Positions 7,629 to 15,291 of a DNA stretch of 39,300 nucleotides are shown piece by piece. Each line of letters begins with the position of its first letter. Position 1 is the first letter of the stretch. The DNA is from an uncultured Acidimicrobiales bacterium (lineage in GTDB: Bacteria; Actinomycetota; Acidimicrobiia; Acidimicrobiales; CADCTF01). The stretch spans positions 1-39,300 of the forward strand of contig CADCTF010000152.1 of the NCBI GenBank assembly GCA_902805655.1. The letters run 5' to 3'. The notes beneath the pieces are model-generated. The model had not been told where the DNA came from. It did not search any database and saw only the letters and a program-made list of their open reading frames with translations. The translations under genes and the position numbers were made by a program.

Positions 7629-9002
7629 TCACCCGGTAACCCTTCCGGGCATCTGGGCTGCGGGCATCCGACGTTGCCGTCGGACCCGGAACAACCAACC
7701 CGTGCCGGCCAGTGCAGCGAGGGCGAGGGCGTGCCGCGCCCGAACTTCGCCCAGCGGAAGGGCGGCCGACCACCTCGCCACCCCGGCGATCCAGCCGACC
7801 AGCATCCGGGTCGGCAGGTGCAGGACAGTGGCCCAAGGCTCCCCCACCAAGCCGGCCGGCACGCCGGCGACGAGACCCCAGATCATCACCGGACCGGCCG
7901 CCGGCCCGGCCAGCAGGTTGGCCGGCAGGGACGCGATGGGGACGCCCCCGAACACCGGCAGCAGCACGGGCGTGACGCCGACCTGGGCCGCCACCGTGAC
8001 CGCCAGCGGGGACGGGAGCCATCGCTGCAGCCGTTCCGAGAAGAGGGCGATGCCGGCGCAGGCACCGGTGGAGAGCAGGAACCCGACCGACCCGACCAGC
8101 AGTGGATCGATGAGCAGCAGGGCGGTCACCGCCAGGCACAGACCACGGACGCTCGACGAGGGTCGCCCGACGGTGGCTCCCACCATGGCCACGATGGCCA
8201 TGGCCGAGGCCCGGGTGACCGAAGGCTCCCAACGGGTCAGGAGCCCGAAGCCGACCACCACGGCGACGCCGCCGACAAGGCGAGGACGCAGCCCGAGGCG
8301 CGTCAGCACCGGGGCCGCCACGGCCAACACGAAGGCGATGTTCGAACCAGAGACGGCCAGGAGATGGCTCAGTCCAGAGCGCCGAAAGGCGTCGACGTCG
8401 GCGTTGGTCTGGGCGCGGTCGTCCCCGAGCACCAGGCCGGTGAAGAGCGCACGTCGATCGACGTCGAGGGACTGTGCGCCGCGCACCAGTGTTCGGCGGA
8501 GCTCGTTGGCCACCCGCGTCGCCGAGCTGCCCGGCACCGGCGCCTGGGCCTCGGCGACCATGACGGAGCGAGAGACGTGCCGCCTGCGAAGGTGCGGAGC
8601 GGTTCGGCCCTCGAGCGGCTGCCCGGTGCCTCGTATGTACGACCGCTCGCCGGCGAGCCCGTTGCGCAGCACGCTCCCCGATGAGGACCGGGCGACCAGC
8701 TGCACCCGCTCCCGGCCGAGTCGCGCTTCGGCCCGCACGCCACCTCCGAGGAGCGGTTCGGGATCAGTGAGCAGCGTCACCTCGCCCGCGACCGGCGCCA
8801 CGCTCTGCGGCACGAGCCCCGCCCACGACCGAGCCCCGAGCGCTGAGGCCAGGAACAGGGCGCCGAGGCACAGGAGCGGCGGCCGCCGGAACACCAGTGC
8901 CACGAGGACGGCCGCCAGTCCGATGGCCAAGGGCAGACCGGCGGACCACCACGCACCGAGCGCCGTGCAGATCGCCAGCGTGACCACCCAGGAGTCGCTC
9001 AC
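7629..9002 (-). CDS. comEC: ComEC/Rec2-type DNA channel, short form without the nuclease-like domain
   Basis: 457 residues from a GTG at 9002, four bases after the comEA stop. The frame is open further upstream, but that would run through the end of comEA. The N-terminal part has a pair of membrane helices and a short OB-like region (DUF4131 area). The Competence domain follows, with FRRSGLSHLLAVSGSNIAFV, the most conserved stretch of ComEC, then several membrane helices (SVGFLLSTGACAGIALF and others). The protein ends at VRRQRRMPAAQMPGRVTG, right after the channel domain. Most ComEC proteins run on for about 250 residues as a metallo-beta-lactamase-fold domain; this one does not, and none is encoded next to it. 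It presumably acts in DNA uptake with ComEA. Confidence 0.9.
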   Translation of the reverse strand: MSDSWVVTLAICTALGAWWSAGLPLAIGLAAVLVALVFRRPPLLCLGALFLASALGARSWAGLVPQSVAPVAGEVTLLTDPEPLLGGGVRAEARLGRERVQLVARSSSGSVLRNGLAGERSYIRGTGQPLEGRTAPHLRRRHVSRSVMVAEAQAPVPGSSATRVANELRRTLVRGAQSLDVDRRALFTGLVLGDDRAQTNADVDAFRRSGLSHLLAVSGSNIAFVLAVAAPVLTRLGLRPRLVGGVAVVVGFGLLTRWEPSVTRASAMAIVAMVGATVGRPSSSVRGLCLAVTALLLIDPLLVGSVGFLLSTGACAGIALFSERLQRWLPSPLAVTVAAQVGVTPVLLPVFGGVPIASLPANLLAGPAAGPVMIWGLVAGVPAGLVGEPWATVLHLPTRMLVGWIAGVARWSAALPLGEVRARHALALAALAGTGWLFRVRRQRRMPAAQMPGRVTG

Positions 9003-9006
9003 GCCG

Positions 9007-9699
9007 CTACACCCGCACCTTGTCGCGCAGGTCGGCCATCTTCGCCTCGCCGATGCCGCGAACCGACAGCAGGTCATCGACCGACGCGAACCTCCCCTTC
9101 TGTGTGCGGTGGTCGACGATGGCCTTCGCCGTCGCCGGGCCTACTCCAGGAAGGGCGTCGAGCTCGGCGGGCGTGGCGCTGTTGAGGTTCACCGGACCGG
9201 CCGCTGCGCCACCGGCTCCTCCGGAGCTCCCGACGCTGGCGCTGCCGACGCCGGAAGGCGGCGGCATCGACTCGCCCACCCGGGGCAGGTACACGCGGTC
9301 ACCGTCGCTCACCCGCGCCGCCAGGTTGAGCTGGTCGAGATCGGCTTCTGGCAGCGCTCCACCGGCCGCCGTCAACACGTCGAGCACCCGGCCCGGCAAC
9401 CGCACCTCGTACACACCCGGACGAGCGACGGCACCGGCGGCGTGCACGACCAGCGTGTCCTCGCCCACCTCGGTCGGCGCGCCGGCGGACCCGGTCGGTG
9501 AGGCACGGGGCAAGGTGAGCTCCGGAGCAGGCGGCATCGGCCGGAACGCGTTCCATGACACCAGCCCGAGCACGATGGCCGTCGCCAGCACCGCGAGGGC
9601 GCCGGCCGGGCCGCGAGCCCAAGCCACGCGGCCGAGCGCTGCCTCCAGCGGGGCGCGCCAGGACGGGGATAGAGACGGCGGTGGAGGTAGTTCGGGCAC
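9007..9699 (-). CDS. comEA: ComEA-like DNA-binding protein with SLBB and helix-hairpin-helix
   Basis: 230 residues. One membrane anchor lies near residues 30-50 (GALAVLATAIVLGLVSWNAF). A SLBB domain follows (VVHAAGAVARPGVYEVRLPGR), then a Gly/Ser-rich linker, then paired helix-hairpin-helix motifs at the C-terminus: LDALPGVGPATAKAIVDHR and LLSVRGIGEAKMADLR. ComEA binds incoming double-stranded DNA at the outer face of the membrane and passes it to ComEC. A GTG start is used, with GGGAG about eight bases upstream. comEC follows after four bases, so the two are one operon. Confidence 0.94.
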   Translation of the reverse strand: MPELPPPPSLSPSWRAPLEAALGRVAWARGPAGALAVLATAIVLGLVSWNAFRPMPPAPELTLPRASPTGSAGAPTEVGEDTLVVHAAGAVARPGVYEVRLPGRVLDVLTAAGGALPEADLDQLNLAARVSDGDRVYLPRVGESMPPPSGVGSASVGSSGGAGGAAAGPVNLNSATPAELDALPGVGPATAKAIVDHRTQKGRFASVDDLLSVRGIGEAKMADLRDKVRV

Positions 9700-9749
9700 G
9701 CAGCACTCCCGGGACGGTGAGGTCGACCGGGGGAAGCGGCAGGGCCAAC

Positions 9750-10100
9750 CTATCCGTCAGCCGGTGCCTCGGCCAGCGGTTCGTAGGGTGGGGCCATCCC
9801 GCGCCTCGCCGTCCACTCCGCCTCCACCTCGAGGGGGATGCGCAGGTAGGCGTTGCCGTGCGAGTGCCCGTTGAGTCGGGCCCGGAGGTACGCGCCCAGA
9901 TAGCGCACCAGGAAGCCGACCACCCCGTGTCGCCTCCACTGCCTCACGTGGACCCGCTCGTGCTCGAGGAGGAGCCGGTCGCCGGCGCACCGCTGGCGCA
10001 CGATGATCAGAGACCCGAGCGTGATGGCGTCTGCCCCCGGGGGCACCGGGCCGCCTACCCATCGCCAGTGGTCGCCGTGCCGCTCGGGTCGGCCGGCCAC
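9750..10100 (-). CDS. Small HExxH protein of unknown function
   Basis: 116 residues from a GTG at 10100, three bases after the stop of the thioredoxin gene, so the two are co-transcribed. The centre reads LLLEHERVHVRQWRRHG, which contains HERVH, a zincin-type HExxH, followed by the hydrophobic VVGFLVRYLGAYL. A Glu further on (IPLEVEAEWTAR) could be a third ligand. There is no signal peptide. The size is far below that of a standard metallopeptidase. It may be a minimal zinc-binding fold or a catalytically dead relative. I do not recognise a named family. Confidence 0.65.
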   Translation of the reverse strand: MAGRPERHGDHWRWVGGPVPPGADAITLGSLIIVRQRCAGDRLLLEHERVHVRQWRRHGVVGFLVRYLGAYLRARLNGHSHGNAYLRIPLEVEAEWTARRGMAPPYEPLAEAPADG

Positions 10101-10103
10101 GAG

Positions 10104-10811
10104 TCAGAACAGGCGCGAGGTGAGGGCCCGGCGATAGCGGGGGGTGCGCGGATCTTCGGCGCCGAGGACCTCGAGCACGTCGAGGAACTCCTGGCGGGCG
10201 TCGGTGTCCTCCCGGACGCGATCGAGCAGGGCATCGAGGCGCGACTCCACGCCGTCGTCGCTCGTCACCGGGTCGGCGCCACCCATGCGGGCGAGGGCGG
10301 CGATGCGACGGGCCTCGGCGCCGTCGGGGATGCGGGCCAGCAGGCTCAGCGCCTCGGCCGTCTCCCCCCGGTCGACCAGGAGCTCGGCCAGCCCGAGGAC
10401 GGCACCGGCATGGTCGGGCTGGAGCTCGAGAGCCTGCCGCAGCGCGACTTCCGTGCCCTCGGCGACGAGCTCGTCGGCCTCGCTCCGCGGCGGCGCCAGG
10501 CGGCTGACGAACTGTCGCACCGCCGGTTCGGGCAGCGCGCCGATGAAGGAGTCGACGATCTGAGCGTCACGCAACGCGAAGACGGCCGGGATGGACTGCA
10601 CCCGGAACGTCGCTCCCACCCGCGGGTTCTCGTCGATGTTGACCTTGGCCAGCTCCACGGCGCCATCCGTCTCCGCGATCACCTTCTCGATGATCGGCCC
10701 GAGCGTGCGGCACGGACCACACCAAGGAGCCCACAGGTCGACGACCACGGGGACTGTGCGGGACCGCTCGACGACGGCTGCTTCGAACGTGTCATCAGTG
10801 ACGTCGGCCAT
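10104..10811 (-). CDS. Thioredoxin-fold protein with TPR-like tail (CnoX/YbbN type)
   Basis: 235 residues. The N-terminal thioredoxin domain carries the active site W30-C-G-P-C34 and the cis-proline region IPAVFALRDAQ. From about residue 115 there are helical repeats (LRQALELQPDHAGAVLGLAELLVDRGETAEAL) like the TPR_19/TPR_20 part of YbbN. E. coli CnoX protects proteins under oxidative stress and hands them to chaperonin; its own site is not CGPC, whereas here a full redox site is present, so disulfide exchange is also plausible. The gene starts 35 bases from a divergent phosphotransferase gene and uses a leaderless-type promoter. Confidence 0.9.
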   Translation of the reverse strand: MADVTDDTFEAAVVERSRTVPVVVDLWAPWCGPCRTLGPIIEKVIAETDGAVELAKVNIDENPRVGATFRVQSIPAVFALRDAQIVDSFIGALPEPAVRQFVSRLAPPRSEADELVAEGTEVALRQALELQPDHAGAVLGLAELLVDRGETAEALSLLARIPDGAEARRIAALARMGGADPVTSDDGVESRLDALLDRVREDTDARQEFLDVLEVLGAEDPRTPRYRRALTSRLF

Positions 10812-10817
10812 GCCTGC

Positions 10818-10823
10818 AAGGTA
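10818..10823 (-). promoter_or_regulatory. -10 box of the thioredoxin operon (leaderless pattern)
   Basis: TACCTT on the minus strand, then six bases, then ATG at 10811. Only ten bases separate it from the -10 box of the divergent gene, so the two promoters overlap. Confidence 0.6.
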
Positions 10824-10833
10824 CCCCCGCCGC

Positions 10834-10839
10834 TAGGTT
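10834..10839 (+). promoter_or_regulatory. -10 box of the phosphotransferase gene (leaderless pattern)
   Basis: TAGGTT, seven bases, then ATG at 10847. Its -35 position would fall inside the first codons of the divergent thioredoxin gene. The box also overlaps an in-frame TTG at 10838, which argues against that codon as the start. Confidence 0.6.
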
Positions 10840-10846
10840 GACGCGC

Positions 10847-11890
10847 ATGAGCGAGGCGCCTCCTGCGGTCAACGGCATCGACGTCCCCAAGGTCACCGCC
10901 TGGTTCGAGCAGAACATCGCGGGCGTCACGCCGCCCCTCGACTTCCGGCTCATCGCGGGCGGTCGGTCGAACCTGACCTTCCAGGTGACGGACGCCGCCG
11001 GCCGTGCCTACGTCCTGCGTCGCCCGCCGACCGGGCACGTGCTGCCCACGGCCCACGACATGGGTCGCGAGCACCGCATCATCTCGTCGCTCGGCCCGAC
11101 CAAGGTTCCAGTGGCCCCCGCCCTCGGGTTCTGCCAGGACGTCGAGGTCAACGGCGCTCCGTTCTACGTCATGGACTTCGTCGACGGTCTCATCGTCCGT
11201 GGTGACGGCGCGGCGGCCAGCTCGCTCACGCCCGAGCTGCGACGGAAGGCGAGCGAGTCCATCGTCGACACCCTCGTCGAGATCCACAGCGTGGACCCCG
11301 ACGCGGTGGGCCTCGGCGATCTCGGGCGCAAGGAGGGCTACCTGGCCCGCCAGCTGAAGCGGTGGTACGGGCAGTTCCAGGCGTCGAAGATGCGCGAGGT
11401 GCCGGTGCTCGACGAGGTGCACGACTTCTTGGTTCAGCGCATCCCCGAGCAGGGCCCTGCCACCATCGTGCACGGCGACTACCGGCTCGACAACTGCATG
11501 ATCGGCGCCGACGGGTCGGTGGCGGCCGTACTCGACTGGGAGCTGTGCACCCTCGGCGATCCCCTCGCCGACATGGGCCTGATGATGGTCTACTGGGCCG
11601 ACCCGGACGACTCGCACACGGCAGTCGGTGAGGCCGTGACCCCCGGTGGAGGCTTCTACACCAAGGCCGAGCTGCGGGAGCGGTACGCCGAGAGGTCTGG
11701 CCGCGACCTGAGCCACCTCGACTTCTACGTCGCCTTCGGGTACTTCAAGCTGGCCTGCATCATGGACGGCGTGGCCACCCGCTATGCCAAGGGTGCGATG
11801 GGCAGCGACGGCGCCGCGTGGCAGAGCTTCGGCGACTCCGTGATCCGCCTCGGCGAGTCCGCCAAGCAGGCCGCCCGGGGCATCGCGTAG
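10847..11890 (+). CDS. APH-family phosphotransferase (acyl-CoA dehydrogenase-associated type)
   Basis: 347 residues from ATG at 10847. The kinase-like fold is clear: the N-lobe has IAGGRSNLTFQV in the nucleotide-loop position and YVLRRPP with the ATP-contacting region. The catalytic loop is HGDYRLDNCMI and the metal-binding loop is LDWELCTLGDPLADMG. This matches the phosphotransferase group usually found near acyl-CoA dehydrogenases in Actinobacteria, whose substrate is not established; it is not expected to confer drug resistance. The PAC2 gene follows three bases after its stop, suggesting one transcript. Confidence 0.9.
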   Translation: MSEAPPAVNGIDVPKVTAWFEQNIAGVTPPLDFRLIAGGRSNLTFQVTDAAGRAYVLRRPPTGHVLPTAHDMGREHRIISSLGPTKVPVAPALGFCQDVEVNGAPFYVMDFVDGLIVRGDGAAASSLTPELRRKASESIVDTLVEIHSVDPDAVGLGDLGRKEGYLARQLKRWYGQFQASKMREVPVLDEVHDFLVQRIPEQGPATIVHGDYRLDNCMIGADGSVAAVLDWELCTLGDPLADMGLMMVYWADPDDSHTAVGEAVTPGGGFYTKAELRERYAERSGRDLSHLDFYVAFGYFKLACIMDGVATRYAKGAMGSDGAAWQSFGDSVIRLGESAKQAARGIA

Positions 11891-11893
11891 CTC

Positions 11894-12760
11894 GTGGCGC
11901 TGTACACGCTCGAGCGGGAACCCGCGCTCCACAACCCCGTGCTGGTCATGGCCCTCGAGGGCTGGATCGATGCCGGGTTCGGTGCGACCAACGCCATGGC
12001 GGCGCTGCTCGCCAACCTCGACACCGAGGTGGTGGCGACCTTCGACGGCGATGCGCTGCTCGACTTCCGGAGCCGGCGCCCCTCCATGCGCATCGTCGAC
12101 GGCATGAACACCGGCCTCACCTGGCCGGAGACCCGGCTGCTGGCCGCCGGCACCCATCAAGAGCGCGACCTGCTGCTGCTCGTAGGCCCCGAGCCCGACC
12201 ACCACTGGCGCACCTTCACCGCCGAGGTGGTCAGCCTCACCGAACAGCTGGGCGCCCGGCTGGCCATCGGCCTGGGGGCGTTTCCCGCCCCCGCTCCCCA
12301 CACGCGACCCGTGCGGCTCACGGCCACGGCCACCACGCCCGACCTCGCCCGCCAGATCGGGTTCATGCCCGGTGCCATGGAGGTGCCATCGGGCATCCAC
12401 GGCGCGCTCGAGCGGGGCTTCGCCCTGGCCGACATCCCCTGCGCCGGCATCTGGGCTCGGGTGCCGCACTACGTCTCGGCGATGGCCTACCCGGCAGCCA
12501 GCGCGGCCCTCCTCGAGGGCCTGGCCGAGGTGAGCGGCATCACCTTCGACACCACCGAGCTGGCTGTGGCCGCCGAGGGCACCCGCCGGCGCGTGGACGA
12601 GCTGGTGAGCCAGAACCCGGAGCACGCAGAGATGGTGCGGGGCCTCGAGGTGCAGGAGGACTCGCAGCACGGCGGAGAGCCGTTGACGATCGACAACATG
12701 CCTTCGGGTGACGAGCTCGCCGCCGAGCTGCAGAGGTTCCTGCGCGGCGAGAGCGGCTGA
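11894..12760 (+). CDS. PAC2-family protein
   Basis: 288 residues, GTG start. It opens with ALHNPVLVMALEGWIDAGFG, characteristic of bacterial PAC2 proteins, and contains PRVPHYVSAMAYPAASAALL-like sequence (here ARVPHYVSAMAYPAASAALL) near residue 190. The family is named for its similarity to a eukaryotic proteasome-assembly chaperone and is frequent in Actinobacteria, but its function in bacteria is not known. A charged helical tail ends the protein (ELAAELQRFLRGESG). It lies three bases after the phosphotransferase gene. No proteasome genes are in the window. Confidence 0.9.
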   Translation: MALYTLEREPALHNPVLVMALEGWIDAGFGATNAMAALLANLDTEVVATFDGDALLDFRSRRPSMRIVDGMNTGLTWPETRLLAAGTHQERDLLLLVGPEPDHHWRTFTAEVVSLTEQLGARLAIGLGAFPAPAPHTRPVRLTATATTPDLARQIGFMPGAMEVPSGIHGALERGFALADIPCAGIWARVPHYVSAMAYPAASAALLEGLAEVSGITFDTTELAVAAEGTRRRVDELVSQNPEHAEMVRGLEVQEDSQHGGEPLTIDNMPSGDELAAELQRFLRGESG

Positions 12761-12783
12761 CCGAGGGCTCGAGGGGGAAAGCC

Positions 12784-13791
12784 ATGAAGGTTGACGGAGG
12801 CATCGGAGGTCTCATCTCGGCGGGCCAGCTGGCTCGCGTACAGGAGGACCAGGGGATGGACGGGCTCTGGTCAGCCGAGGGAGGCCATGACCCGTTCTTC
12901 CCGCTCCTGCTCGCCGCCCAGGCCACTGAGCGGATCGAGCTCGGCACCGGCATCGCCGTGGCCTTCGCCCGCAACCCGATGACGACGGCCTACACAGCGA
13001 ACGATCTGCAGCTCGCCTCTGAGGGTCGTTTCATCCTGGGGCTCGGGTCACAGATCAAGGCGCACATCGAGCGGCGGTTCTCGATGGAGTGGTCGCACCC
13101 GGCGCCCCGGATGCGGGAGTTCATCCTCGCCATGCGCGCCATCTGGGAGTCGTGGAACACCGGTTCGAAGCTGGCCTTCGAGGGCCGCTTCTACCGCCAC
13201 ACCCTGATGACGCCCTTCTTCGCGCCCCAGCCCAACCCCCACGGCGCCCCGAAGGTCTTCCTCGCCGCCGTCGGCGAGCACATGACCGAGGTGGCCGGCG
13301 AGGTGTGCGACGGCCTGCTGGTGCATCCCTTCACCACCGAGCGGTACCTGCGGGAGGTGACGCTGCCGGCGGTCGAGCGGGGCCTGGCCAAGGCCGGTCG
13401 CAGTCGCGACGACTTCGAGCTCTCCTACTCGGCCTTCGTGATCAGCGGTACCGACGAGGAGGCGGCCAAGTCCGCCGACCTCGTACGTCGCCAGGTGTCG
13501 TTCTACGGCTCGACCCCCGCCTACCGGCCGGTGCTCGAGCTCCACGGCTGGGGCGACCTGCAGACCGAGCTCAACACGCTCTCGAAGCAAGGGGGCTGGG
13601 AGAAGATGGCCACCCTGATCGACGAGGAGATGGTGGAGACGTTCGCCGTGGTGGCGCCGACCGAGCGCGTCGCCGACGGCATCGTCCAGCGGTTCTCCGG
13701 TGCCCTCGACCGGGTCGGCTTCTACACCAACGTCACGTCCGACCCGCAAGCCAAGAGCGACATCGTCAAGGGGATCCAGGCGGCCGGCTGA
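12784..13791 (+). CDS. LLM-class F420-dependent oxidoreductase (TIGR03617-like)
   Basis: 335 residues, ATG start with a GGGGGAAAG ribosome binding site close upstream. It is a TIM barrel of the luciferase-like monooxygenase class: GMDGLWSAEGGHDPFFPLLLAA, IELGTGIAVAFARNPM, and the flavin-site region RFILGLGSQIKAHIERRF. The C-terminal part has VAPTERVADGIVQRFSG, typical of the F420-linked TIGR03617 group. Such enzymes move hydride between F420 and a substrate; the substrate here is unknown. It ends within the 3' end of the converging flavoprotein gene, with a 26-base overlap. Confidence 0.9.
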   Translation: MKVDGGIGGLISAGQLARVQEDQGMDGLWSAEGGHDPFFPLLLAAQATERIELGTGIAVAFARNPMTTAYTANDLQLASEGRFILGLGSQIKAHIERRFSMEWSHPAPRMREFILAMRAIWESWNTGSKLAFEGRFYRHTLMTPFFAPQPNPHGAPKVFLAAVGEHMTEVAGEVCDGLLVHPFTTERYLREVTLPAVERGLAKAGRSRDDFELSYSAFVISGTDEEAAKSADLVRRQVSFYGSTPAYRPVLELHGWGDLQTELNTLSKQGGWEKMATLIDEEMVETFAVVAPTERVADGIVQRFSGALDRVGFYTNVTSDPQAKSDIVKGIQAAG

Positions 13792-15268
13792 TGCCACGGG
13801 CGGCTGCCGCACCGGCCAGCCGCCCGAACACCGCTCCCGACGTGAGACCGCTCCCGCCCGGGTAGTTGCCGGAGAAGAGCCCGCCCACCATCTCCCCGGC
13901 CGCGTGCAGGCCCGGAACCGGCGCACCGCGCTCGTCGAGCACCCGGGCGTCGGCGTCCACATGCAGGCCACCGAAGGTGAAGGTGATGCCGCACGCCACG
14001 GAGTAGCCATAGAAGGGCGGCGTCTCGAGAGCCAGCGCCCAGTTGGACTTCGGCGGAGCCACCCGGGCGATGCGGCCGTCCTTGACGGCCGGGTCGAAGG
14101 GCACGTCGAGGATCGAGGCGTTGTACTCCGCCACGGTGGCGGCCAAGCCCTGCGGGTCTATGGACAGCTGGCGCGCCAAGTCCTCGATCGTGTCGGCGAC
14201 GGCCGAGGTGATCGGCTCGGAGTCGTACTCCTCGGTGCGCAGCAGCGGACGGGTGCTCGCGTCGAAGAGCTGGAACGCCACACCGCCGGGCTGGCGCAGG
14301 ATCTCCCGGCCGTACCGGGCGTAGGTGTAGTTCCTGAAGTCTGCGCCCTCGTCGACGAAGCGACGGCCGTCGCGGTTCACGACGATGCCGAGCGGATAGC
14401 TCTGGCGCGTGAGCTGGTTGGTGAGGCGCCGCTCGCCACCACCTGCGGGTGCGCCGGCGTCCCAGGCGACGCTGTGACACGACGTCCAGTCGCCATGTCG
14501 TGCACCACCCGCGCCCAAGGCGAGATCCAGCGCCTCGCCCGTGTTGTGCGGCGTGCCCCGCACCAGCGCGGCGGCCCAGTCCGCCCCGAGCCAGCGCGTC
14601 CGCCGCTGGGGGTCCGACTCGAACCCGCCGGCGGCCAGCACCACCGCGCCCGCCGCCAGCTCGCGCTCGTCGTCGCCCTGCCGGTACTGCACTCCCCCGA
14701 CGCCGACGCCCTCGCGCTCCAGGAGGCCGCTCAGCGCAGCCCCGTAGCGGACGTCGATGCCCGACCGCCGAGCCTCGGCGGCGTGATCGGCCATCAGTCC
14801 CTTCCCGCCGTCCACCGTGCCGAGCGCCAACCCGCCGAAGAACTGCCACTTCCCGCCGGACAGGTAGGCCTGGCGCTCGTACATGAGCCGCCAGCGGATG
14901 CCCTTGGTGGCCAGCCAGCGGGCCGTGTCCCCGCTGCGCGACACCAGGATCTCGGTGAGCTCCGGGTCCGCCTGACCCTCCGTGAGCCGCTGCATGTCAG
15001 CGGCGAAGGCCGACGCCGGGTATGGCGGTACGACGGTGTCCGGCAGCCGATCCGTGGTTCCAGGATCGAGCAGCGGGACGAGCTCGTCGAGGTCGTCGAA
15101 CGCCACTCGGAACGCACCAGCGGTGTAGTACGAGTTCCCGCCCGCCTCCGCCTCGGGCGCCTTCTCGATCAGCACCACCTCGGCGCCGCTCTCCCGTGCG
15201 GCGTGGGCCGCGCAGAACCCTGCGTTGCCACCGCCGACGACCACCACATCGCAGCTCTCCGCCGTCAT
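13766..15268 (-). CDS. FAD-dependent dehydrogenase (tricarballylate dehydrogenase / fumarate reductase flavoprotein family)
   Basis: 500 residues from ATG at 15268; an in-frame GTG six bases upstream (15274) is the alternative and has a GAGG at suitable distance. The FAD-binding motif is CDVVVVGGGNAGFCAAHAA. The middle has the flavoprotein-family features GLMADHAAEARRSGIDVRYG and VVLAAGGFESDPQRR, and the C-terminus has GLHAAGEMVGGLFSGNYPGGSGL, the second FAD-contact segment. The layout is closest to the TcuA-like dehydrogenases. No iron-sulfur or cytochrome partner gene is adjacent, so the electron acceptor is unknown. Confidence 0.87.
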   Translation of the reverse strand: MTAESCDVVVVGGGNAGFCAAHAARESGAEVVLIEKAPEAEAGGNSYYTAGAFRVAFDDLDELVPLLDPGTTDRLPDTVVPPYPASAFAADMQRLTEGQADPELTEILVSRSGDTARWLATKGIRWRLMYERQAYLSGGKWQFFGGLALGTVDGGKGLMADHAAEARRSGIDVRYGAALSGLLEREGVGVGGVQYRQGDDERELAAGAVVLAAGGFESDPQRRTRWLGADWAAALVRGTPHNTGEALDLALGAGGARHGDWTSCHSVAWDAGAPAGGGERRLTNQLTRQSYPLGIVVNRDGRRFVDEGADFRNYTYARYGREILRQPGGVAFQLFDASTRPLLRTEEYDSEPITSAVADTIEDLARQLSIDPQGLAATVAEYNASILDVPFDPAVKDGRIARVAPPKSNWALALETPPFYGYSVACGITFTFGGLHVDADARVLDERGAPVPGLHAAGEMVGGLFSGNYPGGSGLTSGAVFGRLAGAAAARGISRPPGSP

Positions 15269-15274
15269 GGGCAC

Positions 15275-15280
15275 TGTCTA
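15275..15280 (-). promoter_or_regulatory. Possible -10 box of the flavoprotein gene
   Basis: TAGACA on the minus strand lies six bases before ATG at 15268. The last base is A rather than T, so it is weaker than the other boxes. It shares its two outermost bases with the -10 box of the divergent AlkB gene. Confidence 0.4.
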
Positions 15281-15284
15281 GCCT
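15279..15284 (+). promoter_or_regulatory. -10 box of the AlkB-like gene (leaderless pattern)
   Basis: TAGCCT, seven bases, then ATG at 15292. No ribosome binding site is seen within the gap. Confidence 0.6.
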
Positions 15285-15291
15285 CACGAGC

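Noticed and set aside
10847-11890. Antibiotic resistance kinase
   Set aside because: The APH fold is shared, but the sequence matches the group found with acyl-CoA dehydrogenases. Nothing points to an aminoglycoside substrate.
10679-12670. Open frame of 663 codons on the minus strand opposite the phosphotransferase and PAC2 genes
   Set aside because: It is antisense to two genes with clear family motifs, is full of His, Gly, Val and Arg runs typical of shadow frames in high-GC DNA, and has no recognisable domain.
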